Assembly (NCBI GenBank): GCA_023410875.1 | Contig: JAEYPH010000054.1 | Coordinates: 1 to 56,440 of the forward strand | Direction: 5' to 3' | From: Bacillota bacterium | GTDB lineage: Bacteria; Bacillota; Clostridia; Christensenellales; UMGS416 | Length of the DNA stretch: 56,440 nucleotides | Shown: in pieces, positions 25,071 to 32,578 of the stretch | Layout: the number at the start of each line of letters is the position of its first letter | How positions within the stretch are numbered: the stretch's first letter is position 1 | Made by a program: the position numbers and the translations under genes | The notes under the pieces: generated by a model | The model's database searches: none | What the model was told of the DNA's origin: nothing | What the model saw: only the letters and a program-made list of their open reading frames with translations

Positions 25071-27539
25071 TTACACGCCCTTCTTAGCGTTGACCATTTG
25101 GGCGGTGGTTGTGAAGCTGCCTCTGGGCGTGTAGCCTTTGAGCGGCAGGATCTTCTCGTGGATGGCTTCAAGAATCCACCAAGGCTGCGGGAAGAAAGCG
25201 CTGTCCAGCTCCGTGGCCGGCGTGATCCAGTTTTTGGAGCCGACGACGACCGGCGGCGCGTCCAGATCGTCAAAGGCCATCTCGGTCAGGTTGCGGGCCA
25301 GGTCGGCGGCAAAGCTGCCGCGCTCGCAGGCCTCGGTCAAGATGACGACGCGTCCGGTCTTCTTCACAGATTCCAGCACCAGCGTGTAGTCGAAGGGCAC
25401 CAGAGAGCGGGTGTCGATGACCTCGGCGGACAGGCCGTACTTGCCAAGCTCATCGGCGGCTGCAATGCCGGTATACAGCGCCGCGCCAACGGTCAGTATC
25501 GTCACGTCGGAACCCACGCGTTTGACGTCCGGCGTGCCGATGGGGATCTCATAGTACCCTTCGGGCACTCCTTCCTTGTGGAACAGCTCGCCCACGTCAT
25601 AGAGACGCTGGCTCTCGAAGAACAGCACCGGATCGGTGCCGCTCAGCGCGGCGTTCATCAGGCCCTTGGCGTCATAGGGCGTGGAGGGATAGACGACCTT
25701 AAGGCCGGGCATATGGGCGGCCAGCGCCGTCCAATCCTGGGAGTGCTGGGCGCCGTATTTCATGCCCACGCTCAGGCGCAGCACCACGGGCATCTTGAGC
25801 TCCCCGGCGCTCATGGCCTGCCACTTGGCCAGCTGGTTGAATACTTCGTCGCCGGCGCGGCCCAGGAAGTCGCAATACATCAGCTCCACGACGGCACGGC
25901 CGCCGCACATGGCATAGCCCACGGCGCTGCCCACGATGGCAGCCTCGCTGATGGGCGAATTGAAGAAGCGGTGATACGGCAGCGCCTCGGTCAGGCCGCG
26001 ATACACAGCGAATGCGCCGCCCCAGTCACGGTTGTCCTCACCGTAGGCGACCAGCGACGGGTCGGTGTAGAACTTGTCCACGATGGCCTCAAAGATGCCG
26101 TCACGCAGCTGAAAGATCTTGTTCTTGGAGATGGGCTTTCCGGCAGCGTCCAGGCCGAAGCGCTCCTTCTTCTTGAGCCCTTCCACGCGGAAGTTCTCTT
26201 CCTTGGGCTGGCATACGATGGGCTCACCGCTGCCCATGGACATCACGTGGCCGTTGCTGTACATCATGTCCGCGATGGCGTCGGGGTTGGCGGAAAGGCT
26301 CATGTAGGGCGAAACACTGTCGTCGGCGGCCAGGCGCACGCTGTTGAACACGAGGTTCCGGGCGCCTTCCAGGATCGCGGTTATCCGGTCGTCGCTGAGC
26401 ACGCCGGCGGCTTTGAGCGCCGCGGGGAAGGCGGTCAGCGGGTCCTGATCCTGCCAGGCCTTGATCTCCTCCTCGGAGCGGTAGGTGGAGCTGTCCGAGG
26501 GGCTGTGGCCGCTGTAGCGGTAGGTCACAACGTCCAGCAGCGCCGGGCCTTTGCCGGAAGTCAGTATGGCCTTCTTGCGGCCCACGGCGTCTATGACGGC
26601 CAGCGGGTTGAAGCCATCCACGCGCTCGGCGTGCAGCTGCGTGGGGCTGATGCCCGCGCCGATGCGCGCCAGCATGTCATAGGCCATGGTCTCACCGCGG
26701 GTCTGGCCGCCCATGCCATAGTGGTTGTTGAAGATGTTAAAGAGCACCGGCAGGCCGCCGTTGTGGCCGTCCTCCCACAGCTGGGTCAGCTGGTCCATGG
26801 CGGCGAAGTTCAGCGCCTCCCACACGGGGCCGCAGCCGATGGAGCCGTCGCCGATGTTGGCGACGACGATGCCGCTCTGGGCGTTCACGCGCTTGTAGAG
26901 CGCGGCGCCGGCGGCGATGTCGGCGCTGCCGCCCACCAACGCGTTGTTGGGGTAGATGCCGAAGGGCAGGAAAAACGCGTGCATGGAGCCGCCAAGGCCG
27001 CGGTTGAAGCCGGTCTCCTTGGCGAAGATCTCGGCGATGGCGCCGTAGACCAGGAAGGCCATGGCCAATTCCTTCACGGAATCATACTTGCCGTTGGCCT
27101 CTACGACCCGAAGGATCCTGCCTTGGTTGGCGGCCTTCATAATGGACAGCAGCTGCTCGTCGGGCAGCTTCGCGATGGCACTCAGGCCCTTGGCCAATAT
27201 CTCGCCGTGGGAGCGGTGGCTGCCAAAGATGAAGTCGTTGGTATCCAGGTTGTAGGCCTGGCCCACGGCCGAGGCCTCCTGCCCGATGGAAAGATGGGCC
27301 GGGCCGCCATAGCCGCACTTGAGGCCATTGTATTCGCCGGTGCGCTTGATGGAGTTGAGCATGGTCTCGAACTCGCGGATCACGGCCATGTCGTGATAGA
27401 TGCCACGCAGCGCCTCATCGGAGAAATTGGCGCGCTCCTGCTCCACGGTGCGGTTGTACTGGTTCACCGGAATCGGGTCAAACTCGATGAAGCCGCTCCG
27501 GCGCGCCTCAAAGGGGTCCACATGCAGTCTCTTTGTCAT
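25071..27539 (-). CDS. 2-oxoacid dehydrogenase E1, fused alpha and beta subunits
   Basis: This thiamine diphosphate enzyme decarboxylates a 2-oxoacid and transfers the acyl group to lipoyl-E2. The 822 residues combine both E1 chains that are usually separate. The alpha part (about 40-410) has HRSHGE, GLGGSMHAF and the ThDP motif starting GDGSIG and ending in a downstream Asn. The beta part (about 480-822) has GEDNRDWGGAF, the FFNSPISEAAIVG strand and VIDTRSLVPFD. The join lies near residues 420-475. The start has GAGGAG. Pyruvate, branched-chain oxoacids or acetoin are possible substrates; I cannot choose from sequence alone. It is third in the operon after E2 and E3, 12 bases from E3. Confidence 0.92.
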   Translation of the reverse strand: MTKRLHVDPFEARRSGFIEFDPIPVNQYNRTVEQERANFSDEALRGIYHDMAVIREFETMLNSIKRTGEYNGLKCGYGGPAHLSIGQEASAVGQAYNLDTNDFIFGSHRSHGEILAKGLSAIAKLPDEQLLSIMKAANQGRILRVVEANGKYDSVKELAMAFLVYGAIAEIFAKETGFNRGLGGSMHAFFLPFGIYPNNALVGGSADIAAGAALYKRVNAQSGIVVANIGDGSIGCGPVWEALNFAAMDQLTQLWEDGHNGGLPVLFNIFNNHYGMGGQTRGETMAYDMLARIGAGISPTQLHAERVDGFNPLAVIDAVGRKKAILTSGKGPALLDVVTYRYSGHSPSDSSTYRSEEEIKAWQDQDPLTAFPAALKAAGVLSDDRITAILEGARNLVFNSVRLAADDSVSPYMSLSANPDAIADMMYSNGHVMSMGSGEPIVCQPKEENFRVEGLKKKERFGLDAAGKPISKNKIFQLRDGIFEAIVDKFYTDPSLVAYGEDNRDWGGAFAVYRGLTEALPYHRFFNSPISEAAIVGSAVGYAMCGGRAVVELMYCDFLGRAGDEVFNQLAKWQAMSAGELKMPVVLRLSVGMKYGAQHSQDWTALAAHMPGLKVVYPSTPYDAKGLMNAALSGTDPVLFFESQRLYDVGELFHKEGVPEGYYEIPIGTPDVKRVGSDVTILTVGAALYTGIAAADELGKYGLSAEVIDTRSLVPFDYTLVLESVKKTGRVVILTEACERGSFAADLARNLTEMAFDDLDAPPVVVGSKNWITPATELDSAFFPQPWWILEAIHEKILPLKGYTPRGSFTTTAQMVNAKKGV

Positions 27540-27551
27540 GATGCTCTCCTC

Positions 27552-28919
27552 TTAAAACTCAAATGCGGCTTCGCGCAGCACTTCGGAAACCGTCGGGTGC
27601 GGGAACACGATCTTACGGATGTCGTCCACGCGGGCGCCGCGCTCCAGCAGCGCCGCCGCGCCATAGATGATCTCCGAGGCGTAGTTTCCGCACAGGTGCA
27701 CGCCCAGGAGCTTTCGGCTCTTTTTGTCTGCCACGACGATACAGATGTCATTGCCGCTGGGGTTTTCGGCGATGTAGCGGCCGCTGTAGCGCAGGGGCAA
27801 CTCCACAACCTCGGCCTCGATGCCGCGCTGCTTGGCCGCCTCGGCGGTCAGGCCCACGGTGGCCACTTCCGGGTGCGTGTAGATGACCGCTGGGATGCGG
27901 TCATAATCCATGGCGTCTTCGATGCCCAGCATCGTGTTGACGGCCAGCTCCGCCTCACGGTAGGCCGTGTGGGCCAGCATGGATTTGCCGTTGATGTCGC
28001 CGGCGGCGAACACGCCGCCTACGTTGGTGCGGCCCTTGGCATCGGTCAGCACCGCGCCGCGCTCGGTCGCGATGTTCAGAGCCCCCAGACCCAGGCCGGC
28101 GGTGTCGGCGCGCCGGCCGATGCTCACGAGCACCCGGTCGGCCTGCAGCGTCGTGGCCGCGCCATCACGCTCAAAGATGACCTTGCCACCATCCAGCGAC
28201 GTGACCTTGGCGCCCAGATGGAACTTGACGCCGCTCTTCTCCAGCGCCTTTTGCAGGATCGCGCTGAGCTTCTCATCGATGGGGCCGCCGATGCGCTGGA
28301 GCATCTCCACGACCTCTACATGGGCGCCGGCCTCGTGGTAATAGCTGGCCATCTCCAGACCGATGACGCCGCCGCCGATGACGATGAGCCGGGCGGGCAC
28401 CTGGGTCTGCTCCAGCATTGCGCCGCTGGTCACGGCGACGCCGGATTCCAGCGCTTCCTTGAGGCCGGGGATGGGCGGCAGCACCGGCGCGGAACCCGCG
28501 GCCAGCAGCACCTGTTTGGCCGCATAGGTCTGCCCGCCGGCCTCCACGAGGAAGCCCTGCTCTCCCCTGCCCGTAAGCTTTGCCTGGGCGCTCACCACGG
28601 TGACGCCGCCCTTCTTCATCTTGCTTTCCACGCCGCCCACCAGCATCTTGACCACGCGGCCCTTGTGGGCCATGGCCGCGCCGTGGTCGAAGCTTAAGCC
28701 CTCGGCCTTGACGCCGAAGCGCGCGCCGTCGCGGGCGGCTGTGTAAATCTTGGCGCAGTTGAGCAGCGCCTTGGTCGGTATGCAGCCTTCGTTCAGGCAC
28801 ACGCCGCCCAGCGCGCGCCGCTCGAAGAGCACGGTCTTGAGCTTGCCGGCGACGGCTCTCTCCGCCGCGCGGTATCCGGCAGGGCCTCCGCCGATGATGG
28901 CCAGATCGAACAGTTCCAT
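27552..28919 (-). CDS. lpdA: Dihydrolipoyl dehydrogenase (E3)
   Basis: E3 reoxidises dihydrolipoamide on E2 with FAD and NAD+. The 455-residue protein has the FAD motif AIIGGGPAGYRAAE at the N-terminus and the redox-active disulfide Cys41-Cys46 in GGVCLNEGCIPTK. It also has the NAD-binding GGGVIGLEMAS and the C-terminal FPHPTVSEV with the catalytic His-Glu pair. There is no extra lipoyl domain. GGAGG lies before the ATG. It sits between E2 and E1 with gaps of about 10 bases on both sides, so all three are one transcript. Confidence 0.95.
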   Translation of the reverse strand: MELFDLAIIGGGPAGYRAAERAVAGKLKTVLFERRALGGVCLNEGCIPTKALLNCAKIYTAARDGARFGVKAEGLSFDHGAAMAHKGRVVKMLVGGVESKMKKGGVTVVSAQAKLTGRGEQGFLVEAGGQTYAAKQVLLAAGSAPVLPPIPGLKEALESGVAVTSGAMLEQTQVPARLIVIGGGVIGLEMASYYHEAGAHVEVVEMLQRIGGPIDEKLSAILQKALEKSGVKFHLGAKVTSLDGGKVIFERDGAATTLQADRVLVSIGRRADTAGLGLGALNIATERGAVLTDAKGRTNVGGVFAAGDINGKSMLAHTAYREAELAVNTMLGIEDAMDYDRIPAVIYTHPEVATVGLTAEAAKQRGIEAEVVELPLRYSGRYIAENPSGNDICIVVADKKSRKLLGVHLCGNYASEIIYGAAALLERGARVDDIRKIVFPHPTVSEVLREAAFEF

Positions 28920-28928
28920 GGTTGCCTC

Positions 28929-30140
28929 CTATTGTGAAACAAGATCGTCGAAGTGTTCCAGCGCCTGACAAATGTCCCGCAGGAAGCGCGAAGCCGGTGC
29001 GCCGTCCACGGCGCGGTGGTCGTAGGTCAGGCTCAGGCCCAGCGCCGGGTAGATCTCCAGATAGCCCGAAGCGCCACGGCGAGGCCGGTCTATGATGTTG
29101 CACACGCCCAGTATGCCGGTCTGCGGCGGGTTGATGACCGGCGTGAAGAGCTCCACGCCCAGTACGCCCAGGTTGCTGATCGTGAAAGTGCCGCCGCTCA
29201 GTGCGTCAGGGTTGATGGACCCGGTGCGGCACTTTTCGGCCAGTTCTTTTGCGGCACGGCCGAGCTGCGGCAGCGTCATCGCGTCGGCGCCGAACAGCGT
29301 GGGCACCATGAGGCCGCGGTCGGTGTCAACGGCCATGCCCAGGTTCACGCTGTGGAAGCGGCGGATCTTATCCCCTAAGAAATGGGCGTTCATGTCCGGG
29401 TGCTGCTTCAGTACCCGGGACACCGCAAACAGTATCATGTCATTGAGCGTGACGTTGACGCCTTCGGCTTTCATGCGGGCGCGGTAGGCCTGCATGGCCG
29501 TGGCGTCGGCAGAGCTGTGGTGGGTCAGCTGCGCCATCTCACTCAAGGAGCGGTGCATGCTCTCGGCGATGCGCCGGCGGATCAGCGACAGCTTCTCTTC
29601 GGTATATGCGCCGGTATCCGCCGGGCCCTGTGGCGCGCGCTTGATGCCGTCGGCCAACGCGAAGATGTCGCGCTCGATGACGCGGCCATCGGGGCCTGTG
29701 CCCACGGCCTCATGGGCGTCCAAGCCCATACGTTCGGCCATATGGCGTGCCCGGGGCGATGCCTTGTACTCGCCGGAAACGGCCACGACGGACGGCGTGG
29801 CTTGCTCAGGCTGCGCTGCGGTCTGCGCTTCTTGCGCCGGCGCGGCTTCGGCGGGTTTGTCCGCCTGGGGCTGAGCACTCAGCAGCGCGGAGATGTCCTC
29901 CCCCGCGGCGCCGATGATGGCGACACCCTGCAGCACGGGGATGTCGTCGCCCTCTTCGCACAGCAGCTTAAGCAGCACGCCGTCGGTGGACACTGCTTCG
30001 TCGAAGGCGGATTTGTCGGTTTCATAGGAAAAAAGGGGTTCTCCAACCTTTACCGCATCACCCTCGCGCTTGTGCCATTTGGTCAGGATGCAGCTTTCCA
30101 CGGTGTTGCCCTGTTTGGGCATGATGATCAATGTTGCCAT
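28929..30140 (-). CDS. Dihydrolipoamide acyltransferase (E2)
   Basis: E2 forms the core of the complex and transfers the acyl group to CoA. The 403-residue protein contains one lipoyl domain (residues 1-80) with the lipoylated Lys43 in YETDKSAF. An Ala/Pro/Glu-rich hinge follows (about 85-120), then a peripheral subunit-binding domain (KASPRARHMAERMGLD, about 125-160), and a catalytic domain ending in DHRAVDG with catalytic His375. I chose ATG 30140, six bases after AGGAGG. ATG 30146 directly abuts the ribosome site and is less likely. It is first in the E2-E3-E1 operon. Confidence 0.94.
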   Translation of the reverse strand: MATLIIMPKQGNTVESCILTKWHKREGDAVKVGEPLFSYETDKSAFDEAVSTDGVLLKLLCEEGDDIPVLQGVAIIGAAGEDISALLSAQPQADKPAEAAPAQEAQTAAQPEQATPSVVAVSGEYKASPRARHMAERMGLDAHEAVGTGPDGRVIERDIFALADGIKRAPQGPADTGAYTEEKLSLIRRRIAESMHRSLSEMAQLTHHSSADATAMQAYRARMKAEGVNVTLNDMILFAVSRVLKQHPDMNAHFLGDKIRRFHSVNLGMAVDTDRGLMVPTLFGADAMTLPQLGRAAKELAEKCRTGSINPDALSGGTFTISNLGVLGVELFTPVINPPQTGILGVCNIIDRPRRGASGYLEIYPALGLSLTYDHRAVDGAPASRFLRDICQALEHFDDLVSQ

Positions 30141-30205
30141 TGACATCCTCCTGGATGTTAGTTTGTGAAATAGTAACAGCATTCTGTAAAAAATTCACAC
30201 TTCAT

Positions 30206-30234
30206 ATCCTATCAACTGGCAGGTTCCCTGTCAA
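30206..30234 (-). promoter_or_regulatory. Promoter of the 2-oxoacid dehydrogenase operon
   Basis: On the minus strand TTGACA (30234-30229), a 17-base spacer and TAGGAT (30211-30206) lie about 66 bases before the E2 start. The -10 hexamer is the same as in the pyr promoter. Confidence 0.7.
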
Positions 30235-30318
30235 TATGGAAAGCGCGAATGGGAGAAAAACAGAAACAAATGGTTGTCGTTAGTCTCATATATGTTCTAC
30301 TCATTCATAAGATGGGTG

Positions 30319-30382
30319 CCGAAGGTTTCCAAAGGGCGATCGGAAAGCCCTTTGGTCGCGCCTTAAGGCGCGAAACCCTTCA
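30319..30382 (+). repeat. Structured intergenic repeat, copy B
   Basis: This is the clearest copy. An outer stem GAAGGTTTC (30321-30329) / GAAACCCTTC (30372-30381), with one bulged base, encloses hairpin 1 (CCAAAGGGC 30329-30337 / GCCCTTTGG 30347-30355) and hairpin 2 (TCGCGCC 30356-30362 / GGCGCGA 30367-30373). The result is a compact three-way junction. It lies between the rtcB stop and the E2 promoter. Confidence 0.85.
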
Positions 30383-30444
30383 TGCACGCAATCGCTTAGC
30401 GCGACAGCAAAATGAGCAAGTTCCTTTATACATGGTGTTGGTGC

Positions 30445-31629
30445 TCATTCATCAGAAGCCTTATAGTTGTATCGAGGCAGGATGCGAGCCTTCACATCCA
30501 CCGTGTCTCCAATGTGGCGCAAGATGTCCTCCATGGGCTTGTAAGCCCCCGGCGCCTCGTCCAGCGTATCGCGGCCCACCGAGGTCGTATAGATGCCCTC
30601 CATGGTCTGGCAGAAGTCCTTGAGGCTCAGCTGCTCGCGGGCCTGCTTGCGGCTCATGAGCCGCCCCGCACCGTGGGGTGCAGAGCAGTTCCACTCCGGG
30701 TTGCCGCGGCCCACAGCCAGCAGGCTGCCGTCGCGCATGTTCATCGGGATCAGCACCCGTTCCCCGGCCTGCGCCGAGATCGCCCCTTTGCGCAGGATGC
30801 CCCGCTCCATGTCGATGTAGTTGTGCACCGTCGTGAACTGCTCGCGGGCCCCGAACTTCATTTTGCGCAGGATCACATCGGCCATGGCCCGGCGGTTGAG
30901 GTCGGCATAGCGCTGGGCGATGGCCATATCGTGCAGATAGTCCGCCATGGCTTCACCGGTCAAAAAGCTCAGCGCATCGCCCTTGCCGCTCTTGAGGTTG
31001 GCGATGGCCTGCTCCAGCTCGTTGTGGCGTCCTTCGCTCTTGTAGCGGACGATAAGGTCCTTCACGGCGCGGTCGGCCAGCCAATGGCCGGCCAAGCGCT
31101 GGTAGTGCTCGGCGATCTGCAGGCCCAGCTGGCGGCTGCCGGAATGGATCACGAGGTAGCGGGTGCCCTCGTCGTCCTCATCGACCTCTATGAAGTGGTT
31201 GCCGCCGCCCAGCGTACCCAGCGACAGCTCCGCGCGGCTCATGTTCACCTTGGCGGCGCAGCGCAGCGCGGCTAAATCGGCCTGCTCCACATAGGCATGG
31301 CGCTCGGCGCGGATGTGTTTGCCGCTGGGCACATGCTCACGGATTACCTTGTCCAGCTTGCTGTATTCGATGTGGGCGCGGCCCAAGTCCGTGGTCAGCA
31401 TGCCGCAGCCGATGTCCACGCCCACGAGGTTGGGCACCACGCGGTCGGCAATCGTCATCGTGGTGCCGATGGTGCAGCCCTTGCCGGCGTGCACGTCGGG
31501 CATGATGCGCACGGCGCTGCCCTCGGCGCACGGATGGTCGCACAGGGCCTTGATCTGGCTCCGTGTCTCCTCGTCCAGCGTATCGGTGTATACCTTGGCC
31601 GTGGCAAACTGGCCGGCAATCCGTATCAT
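30445..31629 (-). CDS. rtcB: RNA-splicing ligase RtcB
   Basis: RtcB joins RNA ends carrying 2',3'-cyclic phosphate or 3'-phosphate to 5'-OH ends, using GTP and manganese. The 394-residue protein shows the family signatures in order: PDVHAGKGCTIGTTM, GVDIGCGM (with the metal Cys), GTLGGGNHFIE, IHSGSR and SAPHGAGR, which holds the guanylylated His. It is a cytoplasmic enzyme. Its ATG overlaps the stop of the rlmA-like gene by 4 bases (ATGA), so translation is coupled. No archease or rtcA is nearby. Confidence 0.95.
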   Translation of the reverse strand: MIRIAGQFATAKVYTDTLDEETRSQIKALCDHPCAEGSAVRIMPDVHAGKGCTIGTTMTIADRVVPNLVGVDIGCGMLTTDLGRAHIEYSKLDKVIREHVPSGKHIRAERHAYVEQADLAALRCAAKVNMSRAELSLGTLGGGNHFIEVDEDDEGTRYLVIHSGSRQLGLQIAEHYQRLAGHWLADRAVKDLIVRYKSEGRHNELEQAIANLKSGKGDALSFLTGEAMADYLHDMAIAQRYADLNRRAMADVILRKMKFGAREQFTTVHNYIDMERGILRKGAISAQAGERVLIPMNMRDGSLLAVGRGNPEWNCSAPHGAGRLMSRKQAREQLSLKDFCQTMEGIYTTSVGRDTLDEAPGAYKPMEDILRHIGDTVDVKARILPRYNYKASDE

Positions 31630-32504
31630 GATTGCGCTCTCCTTCCGGCGATGAGCAAGAAATCCACCGTGATCTCCATGCCTTCTTCATTCTCCGCCAG
31701 CGCCTGCACCCGATGTGGCGGCGCGTTCCACCCCAGCGGCGTCATGCGCGCCAGGTTCCGCAGGCCCTCGCCGCGCAGGGCGTGGCTGTAGCGCACGGCG
31801 CGCTGCTCCAGCACGGCAAACCTCTGACCGAAGTGCTCCGCCACCGCTGCGTTGGAATATTCCTCCGTAGCGTCCAGCGCCTGCCTCAACTCCCGCAGGT
31901 ATTGCGGCCCCGGCACCACTTTAATCAGTATGCCGGTTTGGCCCAGAACCCGTCCGAACTCTGCGTAGTTGGCCGGGGACAGTATGTTGACGATGGCATC
32001 GAAGCTCTCGTCGGCGAAGGGTAGCCGCGCCAGATCGGCCACAGCCCACAGGATGCCCTCACGCCGTGCCGCCTGCTGTATCGCGGGCTTGGCGATGTCC
32101 ACGCCGGCGCCGGTGGCTTCGGTGGCTTCGCCACATTTTGTTTGGAGTCGTTCTAAAATGGACTGCAAGTGGCTGCCCTCGCCGCAGCCGGCGTCCAACA
32201 CCGCCGGCGCAGCCGGAGGCTGATTCAGAAGCGCTCTCAATGTGCCTATCACAGCGTCCAGCATCGGGTCGAAGAACCCCGCCGCGCACACCGCCGACCG
32301 GGCTTGGAACAGCGCCGCATCATAGTCCTCGGTATGCCGGCCGGTGAACAGGTTCACGTAGCCCTGGCGGGCGAAATCAAAGCTGTGGCCGGCCGTGCAG
32401 CGCAGGCTCCCCTGCTCCACGGCCATGGCGGCGCGGCAAAGAGGGCACGCCAACAGGCCGGCGTGCCGCTCATAAAGCTCTTGGGTTTGTTCCATGCGGT
32501 TCAT
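31626..32504 (-). CDS. rlmA: RlmA-like 23S rRNA (guanine-N1) methyltransferase
   Basis: This SAM-dependent methyltransferase resembles RlmA(I)/RlmA(II), which methylate G745 or G748 of 23S rRNA; the latter contributes to tylosin resistance. The 292-residue protein begins with a zinc finger (Cys20, Cys23, Cys36, His40) and has the phrase FDFARQGYVNLF typical of the family. The SAM-binding motif VLDAGCGEG is near residue 100 and ILSPANYAEFGRVL near 175. I keep the ATG at 32504; ATG 32495 is equally possible as neither has a clear ribosome site. Which guanine is modified cannot be told. Confidence 0.87.
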   Translation of the reverse strand: MNRMEQTQELYERHAGLLACPLCRAAMAVEQGSLRCTAGHSFDFARQGYVNLFTGRHTEDYDAALFQARSAVCAAGFFDPMLDAVIGTLRALLNQPPAAPAVLDAGCGEGSHLQSILERLQTKCGEATEATGAGVDIAKPAIQQAARREGILWAVADLARLPFADESFDAIVNILSPANYAEFGRVLGQTGILIKVVPGPQYLRELRQALDATEEYSNAAVAEHFGQRFAVLEQRAVRYSHALRGEGLRNLARMTPLGWNAPPHRVQALAENEEGMEITVDFLLIAGRRAQS

Positions 32505-32578
32505 AGGGTTATTTTACCACAAGTGATGGGCAGCGCCCAGCGCGAAGACGTTTCAACCAGAAGTGGACGGGAGGTTCC

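Noticed and set aside
25059..28697. An open frame of over 1200 codons on the plus strand, opposite E1 and lpdA
   Set aside because: It is a shadow of two well-recognised minus-strand genes in GC-rich codons; its product has low complexity (rich in His, Gly, Ala) and no recognisable domain.
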